A DNA stretch of 64,000 nt, from the NCBI GenBank assembly GCA_033675545.1, contig JAWDGP010003379.1, positions 117,001-181,000 of the forward strand, given 5' to 3'. The position numbers and the translations under genes were made by a program. A model generated the notes under the pieces. The model did no database searches, was not told the origin of the DNA, and saw only the letters and a list, made by a program, of their open reading frames with translations. The stretch is from Elysia crispata (taxonomy: Eukaryota; Mollusca; Gastropoda; Plakobranchidae). Positions 1 to 13,061 of the stretch are shown here, in pieces (the first letter of the stretch is position 1; every line of letters starts with the position of its first letter).

Positions 1-855
1 AATTAAATTGCTCAATTTTCAGTTTAATAATCAAACAAGGCTTCTGCCTCATTAGATCAACCCTATAATCTACTCTCCTCCCCTAAAGTACTTTGTGCAA
101 TAAAATAAGTTATAACCTGAAATTAAAAAAAGAAATAAACTGTTGTTTTCTATTTTATTGAGATTGACCATTCTTTATCAGAATCATTATTTGCAAATTG
201 AAAAAAATGTAATGAACTGTTGCAGTAGCTCTTTAACTTCTTATAATATTATAAGTTAAATTTCTAACTCTTTTTCACCTCATTAGCCTGTCCTACCAAG
301 TATAGCCAACTACACCTATGGTTAAGATCACAAAATTGATCATCATGCAAAAGCATATCATTAAAAAAAAAAAAAAGGGGAAAGCTTCTGTTTTCAAACT
401 CTTTCATGTGTTGCTTCCACTATTTTTTCATTACTTGTGATATCAAGGGATATCTCTGTTACGAGATTATATATTTATGATGATAATTTTCAGAGAAAAA
501 GGTAAACGTTTCTAACAAAGGATTAAATTATGTATTCACAGCATTAACATAGCACTCTCAGAAAAAGACACAGTAACTGTAAAAAAAGGGGAAAAAAATT
601 CGACCCTTTATATGTCAAGATTAAATTAAAACAAAGACAGAATTTGAGACTTTAAGCCAAGCAAACTGTGTACTGCCATTCAATCAAAAATTAAAAAAAA
701 AATTATAAAAATATAATTCTACAAGAATTTTCAGAAATACTTTATGAAGCTATCAGTGATATACATATTCTTATTTTTTATATTCTTCCTATATAAAAGT
801 ATCAAATGAACATAAAAAATAGAAAGAAAAAAACTTTTTTTAAACTCTTACTTAC
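1..855 (-). other. Intron of the PHF10-like gene, no exon seen
   Basis: The exon ending at 856 is followed on the minus strand by a clear GTAAG donor at 855. Down to position 1 I find only AT-rich sequence with A/T runs. The next SAY-domain residues expected after the visible exon are not encoded here, so the intron continues off the window. Confidence 0.7.
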
Positions 856-3800
856 CTAAATCAGACTGAGTTTCTGTCACAACCCCCTTATCTCGCAGAA
901 AATCTTTCTCCTCTTTGTCACACACACGGCGATCAAGGTCTGAAATAAGTTTTAAAAAAAAAACCATTGGTTTTAGTTTCATTTAAACCAAGCAGCAAAC
1001 AATGCTCTTTGTATTTTTATAGACTAAAAGTGCAATGCAGAGATTCTGGATTTGTATTCTGTTATGGAGACTGATATTATGTTGGCCTTTAATAAGACCT
1101 TGTAATAAGTGACTTCAGCTAAAAAATGACATGATTTTTGCTTGGGTTTTTTTGTTTTCGCTTGTAGGTTAAAAAAGATGTTTGCAATTCTTGTTGATCA
1201 AAAATAGGCAGAGTTTTAAAATATTGAAGCAGCAAAAACTATTATTTAACCACTTAAATATATAATTATATCAGTTTCCAAGTACACCTACAATTTCATG
1301 TACGTAGAGGCTAAAACATCCAGTGAGATATTTGCTGACAAAAGAAATCTCAAGGACTGAATAAAAATCAATTAGGCTTAGGGATATTTTGAACCTGTTT
1401 GAAGAATAAAAAGTTGATGAGGCTTTTTTATACATTGTTTAAATCTAACAACCCTCTGAAAAACAGTATTTTTTTTTTAATTCAATACATGTCTCTATGA
1501 CTATTTTAAAAATGAAGATTTATTTAAACATTAACATCCAATGGCAATACTTATTATAGATTATTTCTTAAGTGTGAGTATTGTATAATCATTTGAAAAT
1601 TTTTTTTAAAGTTTGCTTGGTTATAGCAGCTTATCAGTTTAGCCTACTTTAATTTTTTGGGGAAACATGATACATGTTAAAAAGGGAACATTAACTTACC
1701 ATGGAGAATATAAGATATCAATGAATTATTTTTGCAAAATATTATGATGACAATGACAGGACTTTTGTAAACATTGAAAATGTATCTCTAATGGCTATTA
1801 CAAGAACAAAGACTGTAGTTTTTTAATTGTCTTTTCCAGCAAAAATCTATCACTGTGGCAGAGTTGAAATAAGATCTAGTTTCTATAAAAAAATATTTTA
1901 ATCTTTTTCCTTTAAATCACCGCTCTTAATCTAAAAATTTAGGGCATGTCTCCAAAAAATAAATTTAAACAACTTAAAATGTTCAACAGCGAACAAGCAA
2001 CTACCTTTACAAATTTGAAGATGGTTGTTTGGTTTTGAAAGAATAAGTTTGAAATGAAAATTTCAAGTAGTATAGAGAATGACTCACATCGAATAATTTC
2101 TCTAATCCTTTGAAAAAGAAATTAGCCCTGATAGAAATATGACTCAGCAAAAAGGAACTTTCCAAAAGAAGCCAAAGTCATAATTTTTTAACTGCACAGC
2201 AGAATCAGGTCAAGAATTTTTTTTATCAGGTTTGATACAACACTAATGATTTACTATTGAACAATCAATTTTTATAAGGATAAAACTTTTCTTTCTAACC
2301 ATAAAGCCAAATTCATTGGCAAAGGTATGTTTTTTTTCTATGTGTTTTGTTTTTTATATGCATATAATTTATTTATCATGCAGCTGTTTCACTTGTGAAA
2401 GAAAAAAAAACATTGGATTTTCCACAACAGTTAAAATATCTTCCAGCGACTTTTATCTTTTCTTTTAAGTCTCAATATAAATTGGTCTAGCTACTCACCA
2501 GGATATTTCCTCTTAAAAGACTTGATGCTAAGGTATTCGCTGACTTGTTCCTGAAGCAAATGCCATTCTCCACCATCAATAGGCCATTGGTACTCAAACA
2601 AATTTTCAGCTGTAAACACACGTCTTCAGGAAAGAAGGATAAACATTCAACATGATAAAAAGATAATTGCCATCAAACTTTATTAAAGCAAATACAGAGA
2701 GCCTAAACATGAAGCAAGAAGCAAAACTCATATTGTATCTTGATCCAACAATGGGTACACAATAGTTTTTGGACTTTCCTAATACAATACATTAAAGGTG
2801 TTTTGTTTTAAGGCTCACTTAAACTCAAGCTTCCAAGAAGTTTCATATTTTTCTCACAATAAGAGCTGAGCAGTATAATATCAAGCCTAGCTGAAGAAAT
2901 GGATAGTTCCAGTACAAAGGGTTTTTAACAACATTTCGGAAATTACTCTTAAACCAGGAGAAAACTAAAAAAAAAAAAAAAAACAAGAAAATTATACTCA
3001 CTCCCCACCCTCTGAGAGCCCATCCTGACTGACTCCAATTCCCTCTCTGGTTGCCCGAAAAGGTTTCCTAGTAGATGTAGGTGTTGGTGCTTCTGTGTTG
3101 GAATCTGACGTCGCCGACACATTTGTACCATCATCTATGCTTATGGTATTCCTTAGACGCAAGTCCTCTGTGTCAGTCATGGTCATTGACATCTTTGTCT
3201 CAGTATCTGATGCTTCTGAATCTTTTGTATCATCAATCTGAAACAGCTTTTTTGGAGGCAGGGAGGGATATGTAAAAGACTCTTTCAGTAAAGACTGGTC
3301 ATTTACTGGCGTTGCATCCAGACCCATTCTAGTCTCCTCGTCTATATTTAAAACTTTTTCCATTCTATGAGTCTGCGGGGTCCCATGCGGATCTGCTGGT
3401 CCATCACCTTGCCCAGGATCAGAGCCACCGTTTAAGTCTGCTGCCTTGGTTTGCAGCCCTTCTAGCTCATTGCTGTTATCACCTGCAGACTTGCCATAGC
3501 TGTCTTCACCAACTTCATCCAAAAGAGCTCTCTCTACGGCATCATCAATATCTTCAAGGTTAACACCTTCCATTTCCACAGCTTTGTTTTCACTTTGTGC
3601 TAAAATCTGGTTTCCCTCTGAAGGTGTCATGCAAGCTGCTGCTAGATCTTTGTTTGAGGTATCATCATCATTTTCATTGTTTTCCTGCTGAACCACTGTG
3701 GCCGAAAAATGTTTGACTGGAGGAGGTTCATGTGGCACATCACCTTGTTCTCCTGGCTCAGGTGGTTCTACCTCAATGCTGCTGCCAGCATTAGTAGATA

Positions 3801-6696
3801 GCTCTGGTTGGGTTACAGGATCACATGCTTCTAGAATGTCAGTAGTAAGTTCCTTGTGCCCATCTGGGTAACTAACTACATGGAAAGCAGATGGTGCTGC
3901 TGGTTCTTGGTTTTTGTTCTCAGGTTTATTCACTGGTGTTGCTTCCTGGATATCTCCTGAGCGTCTTTCATTATCAGGCTCCAAGGCTACATCACTGCTG
4001 AGCACGGAAGGTTCATCACTACTGGCAACAGACGGTTCCTCCTGTAAATAAATAAAAGCATATTACACATACATGTAATAATTAGACATAAGAGACATGT
4101 ACACACAGATGTAATATATTATATAGCATACTTAAAAAAAAACAAAAAAACACTGTAAACTAAATTATGGTATAGCTTGTTACTTATGATATGCATATTT
4201 TCTTTTTCTATGAATTCTCTTTCATTTTGAGGACAATGCTCTCTTGTCTGGCACTGATAGATAGAAAAATATATGTTGATCTTTATTAAAGTTATTTAGT
4301 GATGTTCCAATTTTTTAATGTAAACATGACAAAACTGCACAATTTTATACACATAAACTAATGTTTAATATCAATTGTTATAGGCCTTAGAGAAGGAGAC
4401 AAAACAAAATTGGGTACCACATGATTATTTTGTTGGTTACCTTACCATTTCTTGTGAGTCACGGTTCAGTTTTTATTAACAATTTAAACAGTTTTTTTTT
4501 TCCCTCATACCTATTTCAGTGGTATTTGTAACCAAATGACTCCAGATGTAATTTTGGAGTATGTAGAAAATGCAACCAATTTGAATGAAAATTATAAAAG
4601 TGAAAGCAAACCAGTGATTGTTAGCTTAATTTTGTATAAATGATGCAAAAATACAATATTACAACAAACTACAAACTAAAAATTCAAGTCAAATAATATA
4701 AGGTAGATATGCTTTGGATGACATTACCCAACTTCAAAATACTCTTACTTAATTATTCAATCTAAATCCTTTTATTCTTCTTCAGCCTCTCTCAAAGTTT
4801 TGCATCTTCCCAAAATTCTGTTTTGCTAATTGCAGTCCGTTTCCTCTCATGTTTTGAATTTTAAAAATGGTGCAAATAAGAAAATTGAAAAACCTTTAAA
4901 TCATCAATAAAATTATTTAAAAAAAAAAATGGAAAATTTGCATGCATACTGTCTCTACTTTTTGTGTGTGCAGGGGTGAGGATGCAAATTCACATTTTGC
5001 CGATAAAGAATAAAAAAAGAAAACGGTTACACAAAAAATTTCCACATCTAGTAATGCAAATTATCACAGTAGGATGAGATAGATCCAGGGAATGTATATC
5101 GAAGTCTTCATTGCAGAAAAATACATGTAAAAAAATTTGAAAAGGTACACTGAATCACCACAATTGCACAGATCTTTTTTTTTTTTGCCATGACCCTCAG
5201 AATAAAAAAAAACAAGCTTTGCGCAAAACACCTTTTTCCTTCCTCTTATTTTCATTTAATGTCTTCTATTTTGGTTATATTGCATTCTGATCATATGACT
5301 ATTATGGCTCTTTATAATAATAATGTATGTGATTTTTTGCTTGTTTCAGATTTCATGCCAAGTTGTTATGAAAATGTTATGCAATGACAAGTCGCTGTAC
5401 CAAATTTTTTAGCCTTGATAAAATGCAAAGATGTTTGCTGTTTGCTTACCCTGATTTGATCATTTTTATTGGTAGACTTGTTTAAAGAGCAAAAAAAAAC
5501 CTCATTTGAATTTTTTTCATTACCTTACATGTGCTTATTTCACTTTCAGAAAGAATCCACATTTTATTAAATAATTACAGTTTTTTATTCTCCATCTCAC
5601 AAAAATAAATAAATTTAAAGAACATTTAGTAAACTTCTCTCTCAGTGACTGGTTGATTTTGTGGAAACTTTTTGGGGTTTTTTTTATTTAGACTCTAGAT
5701 GCTTCTTTTTTTTGTGAGATAAACATATTAATTAATTAAGTCTCATTTTAATTTTAACAGATATAGCAATAAGTTACATTTCATTTTTATTGTACGAAGA
5801 AACATTATTTTGTACATTGTGATATTTAGTTATTGTTATAAAAATGCCATTGGAGTGATTACCAAGTGCAGTGGTAATGGTTAACTTTAAGTTACAACCT
5901 GTCAATGTCACTTTATCACAGCTAACAAAGATCTCTTTAATCCAAACAATTTTAAGGGGAAAAAAGGTCCAATTAGATCGATATCTAGATCTTGTCCTTT
6001 AATGAGTCTGTTCTCTTAGCTTTTAAAAGCATGTTAAAAACTAAAATTATACTCAAATAAGCTTAACCTTTATCCTGCATTTTTACTAAAAATATGAAAT
6101 CAAAACATAACTATGTTGCCTGTAGTTCCTGTGTCTAAGCCTGCTAACTATGCCAAAAATTGCCTGTGGGTTTCATGATTTTACGGCCCGGGGCAAGGCA
6201 AATTACTTAACTTTTTTTTTTCCACTTTTTCAATATTCATCATCAAAGGGAATGATTGCCATTTCTGCAATATTGAAGCTTTATTGTAAACAATGTTATA
6301 AAATCTTAAATTCACAGATTATTTATGCTATAGTTTGTTTCAATCAGAAGAGTATGAGCATGAGATTATGTCTACATAGAAAAGGGAGGAGAGGTCCCTC
6401 AACTAATCAGTGATTCACGCTCTAGAGATCTAGATTTAAGTCTAGATCTAGATCTAGACGGTCTAGTCTAGATTTTCTAGATCTAGATCTAGACTGGTCA
6501 ATTTACAAATCACATCGAGCTCAGTAGCTTACCATGTCTAATCTGATCTTAACCTAGATCTATAAAAAATCAAGAAAAAACGAATTAAACAATTGACTAT
6601 ATATTATCTCAAAACAAAATTAAAGAGTCATCTAGGTTACTATACCATGTTAGCGTCTGATATTTTTCCGCTTTGTTCTGAAATGGGAGCGGCCAT
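856..6696 (-). CDS. PHF10: PHF10-like SAY-domain chromatin protein, 5' part (4 exons, continues beyond left edge)
   Basis: Coding exons in order are 6646-6696, 3002-4041, 2499-2623 and 856-939. All have GT donors and AG acceptors and the phases join without a stop, giving about 433 codons before the left edge. The start is an ATG at 6696 in a good context (M-A-A-P-I-S-E-Q). Exon 2 encodes some 346 acidic, S/T/P/E-rich residues. Exons 3 and 4 give ENLFEYQWP, then [20 protein letters not shown], then [18 protein letters not shown], which I recognise as the start of the SAY domain of PHF10/BAF45a and fly SAYP. In that family the protein is a PBAF remodelling subunit in the nucleus, with C-terminal PHD fingers that would lie left of this window. 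About 364 residues precede the SAY motif, considerably more than I recall for vertebrate PHF10. The exon 3 acceptor (after GAAG, 2624) was chosen because it alone keeps frame and adds R-V-F-T-A before ENLF. The identification is firm; the exact ends of exon 2 and exon 3 are less so. Confidence 0.9.
940..2498 (-). other. Intron of the PHF10-like gene
   Basis: The donor at 2498 (GTGAGT) and the acceptor at 940 (ATTTCAG) bound an AT-rich intron. The phase is one base (G) plus AC, giving an aspartate codon. I see no other feature in it. Confidence 0.75.
4042..6645 (-). other. First coding intron of the PHF10-like gene
   Basis: This AT-rich intron is bounded by a GTATAG donor at 6645 and a TTTACAG acceptor at 4042, phase 0. 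It contains a CTAGAT-rich palindromic cluster about 150 bp downstream of exon 1 and many A/T runs, with no convincing alternative exon. Confidence 0.7.
6420..6494. repeat. TCTAGATCT palindromic repeat cluster
   Basis: About 75 bp are built almost entirely from overlapping CTAGAT/TCTAGA/AGATCT words, so both strands read alike. It sits in the first intron of the PHF10-like gene. A similar cluster occurs in the first intron of ARID4 near 44820 and 45020. Confidence 0.85.
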
Positions 6697-7028
6697 CTTT
6701 AATATCCTGAGTCCGTCGGTTTGAACTTCCGCCTTGCGATTAGACATTATATCTATTTGGCAGACTGTATATCGTAACTTACTAGCCTTCTCTGATTCCC
6801 CTCTTTTCTAAAAATCTGTCTCTCTGGAATTATTATCTCCTTTTTTTATCAGTCCACCCATCTCTTTCTATTTCTCTCTATCTGCCTTGCTAGCTAGCTG
6901 TCGATATGTCTATCTCCTTTTTGCCGTATCTTTCTCCCTCTCTACCACTTCCATCCCTCTCCTCCTTCATTCTGGATTGCCCTCTCAAACTATTCCTCTC
7001 CTTTTCTATTCTCTCTTATCTAACTGTA

Positions 7029-7121
7029 TCTTCTTCTTCTTCTTCTTCTTCTTCTTCTTCTTCTTCTTCTTCTTCTTCTTCTTCTTCTTCTTCTTCTTCT
7101 TCTTCTTCTTCTTCTTCTTCT
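7029..7121. repeat. (TTC)n microsatellite
   Basis: About 31 uninterrupted TTC units in the spacer upstream of the bZIP gene. Confidence 0.97.
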
Positions 7122-7179
7122 ATTCCTCCTACTCCTCATCCAAATTATAATAATATCCAGTATATTTTTATCAACGTGC

Positions 7180-7282
<103 letters not shown>

Positions 7283-7477
7283 ACTCTCTCTTTATTTTTA
7301 ACTATGTTAATAAGTAATCCTGAATATCTTCTTATCTCCATGTACCTATGTGTCTATCTTTCTATTATGTATCATCTAGGCTATCTGTGTGTTTTTGATT
7401 GTTTGTTTGCTTCTTCTTTAATCAAAGCTGATTATTTTATCGTTATTTTTTATTCATTTTTCAATTCAGGTGCCACA

Positions 7478-9424
7478 ATGCAAGATCAAGAATCTCTCTC
7501 TGCTCAGGGATTTGAATCGCAATCCTTCCTTACCCCCAACATGAGCATATCCGCCATTATCTCTACCTCTTGCGTTTTACTGGATGACTCTCAAGACACA
7601 AATTTTGGTATGGGAGGTGCACAAGGGGTGGCAGCCGAGGCAGTGGCCACCACCTCTTTCCTAGCCAACGGCTACGAAGGAAGTCTTGAAAACTCAATCC
7701 AGTCTAACTCTTATCAACCTGCAGAGGGAAATCCACTTCACCCATTAGACAATTGCTCTACTTCGTACATGGGTCTGGACATTAGCAATGAGCCTTCAAT
7801 TCACTATGCTAGCCATCAACTTGAAACTGCCAGACATTCTTTAAACTGGACGAACACTGCCACTGCACCCATCTGTGCCAATGTAGAAGAGCATGTTGGA
7901 CTTTTACGTTTGGAAGAACCATACATCACTTCCCGATCTAATCAGAGCTACAGTGACAACGACTGGACCAAATCTTTTGACTATGAAGGTAATATTCTCG
8001 ACGAAGAGGGAAACGGTGTGTCGTCTATTTTAATGAAGAAAACAGTGGGCAGAGAACAAGAACAATGTGATTTTGGTACTAGGAACTTTTCGGACGCCAC
8101 ATGTAGCTTGGAACATCAAGAGCAATGTATGGATTTCCTCATGCCATATAGAAATTGCAACAACTTTCAGTCGGGTGCAAATGATCTTCAAGCCTGTTCA
8201 CAAAATCCTGCCTTTGATCATTTTGATGTTTCCTCTTCAAGTCATTTCAATCATTTTCAAAATCAAAATTCTTGGTTGCAAAATACTAACACCTTTGAAA
8301 ATAACTTAAACAATGATAACTGGTCTCATGAAGCATCAAACATGCATTTCTCAAACAATTCAAAAACATTTTTAAAAAGCTGCGCGGTCCCCAAAACAAG
8401 ATTGGTAAATAGTCATGATCCAAGTTCCGACACGTCATCATCATTCTGCAGTCCAAGTGAAACTAATGAAGATCAATGTGTTACGTATGCTTGTGAGGTT
8501 GTCAACCCTCACTTTGCCATGAAGACAACTGAGATTATATCGTTCACTGCAGAAAACAGTGAAGGCGAGATTGTAAAAAGCCATGACGCCTCATTAGAAC
8601 AAAATACTACCGATACCTCCAACGGAAGATGCAATACTTACAAATCATTCCTACCGGTACATCAAAAACCATTCCCGACATACAGTGGCAATAGGGATAA
8701 CTCAGGAACTCTTTATTCTTCTAATAATTTAGGGAATCATAATGTTGGTACAAATGCAGATATGTACCTTAACAAAGAAACAAATGATGAGATTACAAGT
8801 ATGGATAAGAAAGTCCAAGACAGCGGTAAAAATCCTGCAAAAGGTTCAAAATCAGAAAAACAATCATGTGGTACTCAAAGAGGCAAGAAGAAACATGATA
8901 CTGCCGAAAGTCTTCAGCGGCAGCTACTGATACTGGAAGAACGACGAAACGTTGTTAAAGGTGGAGTAAGACAAACTCATGAGGATCCCCACACAGTGTA
9001 TGATACCTCAAAACCTAAATCGCACGATCAGGTTTTGGTGGACGTCGATCACATGATTTGCAGTGGTGTTACCGTGGCTGGTTTTAAACCAAGAGCTACG
9101 ATACGGTAAAGAGTACATATTGCTAACTTATAAAATAGTTATAACTTGAGTTTATTTCTTTCTGAAGCTGCATCTTTCTAGGAGATAGTCTTTTAAATTT
9201 GCTAAAAGGTGCGAACAACGGCGAGTGGAAGTGCTTATTTTCAAACTCAGAAACAACAAATAAATGCATTGTCGTTGAATGTATACTGCTATGGAGTATT
9301 AGATGATATCTGACCCTACCAACTGATTGATATTTTAAAATTATCAAGATTTTACTTATTTACCATTTCAAATTGCTTCTAAAGGCTTTGTTTTCACTTC
9401 CATCCCTTACCGACTCTCTTTTTT

Positions 9425-9485
<61 letters not shown>

Positions 9486-9800
9486 TTTTTCACTTATTTT
9501 TTTTTCTCAAATCCTCCTTAACTGAGATATTTTTCCCTCAACAGTAAAAGGAACAAGATAGCCATATCAAGCGATGATAAAGATAAGGGCTACTGGCAAA
9601 AGCGTCGCAAGAACAATGATTCTGCCCGAAAATCTCGAGAAGCAAAGAAGGAGAAGGAGAAAAGTTTTTACAAGCGGGCGTTGGAACTGGAATATGAAAA
9701 TATGTATTTGCAGAGATGTCTTCGCATCGCTGAGTCGAAGATGGCGGCTTTGGGACAAACTCTTGTGCTACCACCAGTGAACAACCAGGGATTTTTTTGA
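7478..9800 (+). CDS. bZIP transcription factor, PAR/NFIL3/CES-2-like (2 coding exons)
   Basis: The exons are 7478-9105 and 9545-9800. The donor is CG|GTAAAG and the acceptor is CCTCAACAG, joining codon CG+T. The product is 627 aa and ends with TGA at 9798-9800. I chose the ATG at 7478 because a splice acceptor (AG 7468-7469) precedes it by 8 bp, although the frame is open upstream. Residues 1-540 are a Ser/Asn/Gln-rich region without a recognised domain. The C-terminus (about 555-612) is a bZIP: DKGYWQKRRKNNDSARKSRE contains the N-x7-R basic signature (NNDSARKSR), followed by a leucine-zipper-like helix. The YW..RRKNN pattern is typical of PAR/NFIL3/CES-2/Giant-type factors, which bind DNA as dimers in the nucleus. 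Orthology within that group cannot be settled by eye. The intron holds a (CT)n tract. Confidence 0.9.
9428..9482. repeat. (CT)n microsatellite in bZIP intron
   Basis: About 27 CT units lie some 60 bp upstream of the exon 2 acceptor, where they could act as, or interfere with, the polypyrimidine tract. Confidence 0.95.
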
Positions 9801-9862
9801 ATGAGAGACAGCATTGCTGGGAGGGAAGAAGAGTTCGGACTCCACTCGTTGCAGACTGATTC

Positions 9863-9864
<2 letters not shown>

Positions 9865-9947
<83 letters not shown>

Positions 9948-9960
9948 CCCCCCCCCCCCT
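9865..9960. repeat. (CT)n tract followed by a C run
   Basis: About 39 CT units, then a run of C (9947-9959), in the probable 3' UTR of the bZIP gene. Confidence 0.95.
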
Positions 9961-10067
9961 CAGTTTAATTGTTATGCAAAATAGATAGTGAGATGTCACT
10001 TTTGGTTCCAAACAATCTGAGAACAATAGAATTCAGACATCATTCCTTCTGATCGCATACAGTATCC

Positions 10068-10073
10068 AATAAA
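10068..10073 (+). terminator. Candidate polyadenylation signal AATAAA for the bZIP gene
   Basis: The first AATAAA hexamer after the bZIP stop codon, 268 bp downstream and on the same strand. A cleavage site cannot be assigned by eye. Confidence 0.45.
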
Positions 10074-11647
10074 AGCGCGATTTTCCTCAGTCATAATTGC
10101 TTTTTAAATGCACTTGGAACAATCTTTCTTTTCAGAGAGTATAAATCATAATTATTTTTGGAGTCAATAACTAGGAGTCGATGAGGGAAACTGAGATCAT
10201 GGCCATTTCGCCTAATTCCATGTCTCAATTAAAAAAAAAATTGAATATATAATACTACGGTACAGAGGAGTCGCAACTAGAGCTAAAGGATAGTTAAGAA
10301 AGGAGGGAGGAGTTGTTTTTTTTTTCAATAGCTTATTCTAATTTAGATATCTGGATATTTTAAAAAGTCAAATTTCGACATTTTTTAGGTCGCAGTGAGC
10401 TCATTTTCATTGGCGGTGTAGAATTGGAATCCTATTACAAATTAATATGACTATCTTGGACCAAAATGGCCTGTAGTTATGAATTTGTACACAATCATAT
10501 GAAATGAGAAACTTCAAATAAAATCTAATCACAAGATTTGTTTTTGTTATACATTGGCGTTGTACATTAGATCTGAGGGTGTATGGTTAGGGTACGAGAA
10601 GGTGCTCACTGCATTACCGGTATGAAAATTAATTTTAGAGGAATGAGATCATAATTATTACCAAAAATAGGCAAAGCAATACAACATATTTGTATGACCA
10701 TGGAATATAGCGAAAATTGCTTTCTCTTTTCTTTGTTTTCGTTTATATATATAATTTGTTTCCTCCGTGATTATGGTCAAATAAACATAAGCATCATAAT
10801 CATCAATTTGTGATCTTCTTGTGACTCGTTGTCATCTTCACTAAGCATACTCTCATTGCAGTCATCTATAAACTTATCATCATTCTGATAACCATTTTAT
10901 CATTAATATACATCGTCATCATCATCATTGTGCTCACCATCATATTGACTAACATATTCAGCACAATGCGTCATGTTTACTAGAATATTAATACAAAAGC
11001 AGTAAAGGTCATGTAAAATTAATACCAACAATCAAAATAATAATATATATATAAAAAGATGATGAACATCTCAACGTTAGAAATTAAATCCCATGTTTAT
11101 TAAATCATAACAACTTCAGCAAACATAAGCATACAAAACAAATTGAGCAAATAGTTTGGAAGATCAATAGCAATTTGAACAAAGTATATAAATACAATAA
11201 GGCACTTACTGGAATGAATTTAATGGGTGTCAATAGACAATTGTACAAGCTCTCTCTATATTTTTTTTCTGAAGTTGAATAATAATTTTGACTAGATGAG
11301 ATTGCATGAAAGACGAACAAAATCACTATTGCAACTTCAAAAGTTTATTATGAACGAGATTGGGTGGACTGAAATTTCAAATACAAAATATAAAATTAAA
11401 TTGCAGTCAACATGGAAGAGCTCATCACTGTCAAGTAAAATCTGCAGTGCAGGATCTGTTGGGGTGATGTATGCATCAGGTTATTATGATTATTCTTGAG
11501 CTTCTGTGCTCTTAAATTTATCTCATAATTAAAATGATACAGAAGTGACCTATATAGGAGAAAAACGAGTCTAGAAGAGTTGGATAGATAGAGGTAAAAA
11601 ATGATTGACAGGAATGATAGAATAGATAGAAATGGAAATAAATGAAA

Positions 11648-11780
<133 letters not shown>

Positions 11781-12500
11781 CACCTAATAAGCTTTTAAGT
11801 TTTGCAGATTACTTGGCTTATCATTTCAAAAGGGAAAAAACCTATTATGAAATACATATACGACCATGTAGTTATGCACTTGCACAATTTTCAAAGGCCA
11901 TATTTCCTTAATATTATTTATAGAAACTAAAAGTAATAACTCTTGACGTATGTAGCCTGATAACAAAGCTGACAACTTTTTGACATACTGATAATGTTTT
12001 AACTCAATTCCCGTCGTTATCAGACGATGACTAAAATTCTAATTATAGTTCTATCAGCACTATTATTTTTTTCCTTTGCGCATGATCACACTCAGTACTA
12101 CATTGATGCAGTGGGATATAAAATAACCTTTGTTACTGCGGGTATGAAGTGATAACAAAAGCATTAATGGGCAACTCTATAGTCAGAAACAATGTTTCTT
12201 ATTCTTTGATTAGCCGTACTGCAATGGTAATTATGCTTTCCAAGGTGAGTGATAAGTGCACTTGGTTATTAGCACATGAGAAAGACAGCTTTGGTGTAGT
12301 CATGACAAAAATTGATATATAAAAGCACATCTCTTTCATTTCATAATACGACAACTAAAAAAAAAAAAAAAAAGCAGTATTTACAATGTATTCTGGAGGC
12401 AATAGTCGCGCCTTACACCCTCCCGCAAGCACACACAGTTTCTGTTCGAATGTCTCCCTCTCCCCCTTCCCCCAAACTTCTTACGGCCATACACACATCA

Positions 12501-12502
<2 letters not shown>

Positions 12503-12582
<80 letters not shown>

Positions 12583-12653
12583 GTACGCTCTCCCACTCTC
12601 TCTCTCTCTGGCTGTCTATCTACCTCTTCCTCTTTCCTTTCTATCTCCCTCTG

Positions 12654-12706
<53 letters not shown>
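12503..12706. repeat. Compound (TC)n microsatellite
   Basis: Two pure (TC)n blocks (12503-12581 and about 12655-12706) are separated by an imperfect pyrimidine-rich segment. Confidence 0.95.
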
Positions 12707-12707
<1 letters not shown>

Positions 12708-13061
12708 GTCCACTGAGTTAAAAAATCATCCTTTAAATATCATCATTCCGCCTTCAGGAGTACAAGAACTAACGCAAGTTGTGAACCATGATGTATGGAT
12801 GAGGATATGCCGACATGGTGGATACGTTTAGTGGACTCACCAACAAAAGCTTTGACAATCGTTTACAACAAAACGCTCACCTTTCCTCAATAGGCCAAAT
12901 TTGATGTTAAAAAAAACATTGAGGAAGTTTTCGCACTGTTTTTTGAGATATGCTGCCATACATTTGGGCGAGAAAAGTTCCAAAGGTTGGCAAGATGCAA
13001 GAGAGTTAAAAAAAAAATGAAATGTACGATAAATCTAATTAACGCCAGTAACCATTCTTGT

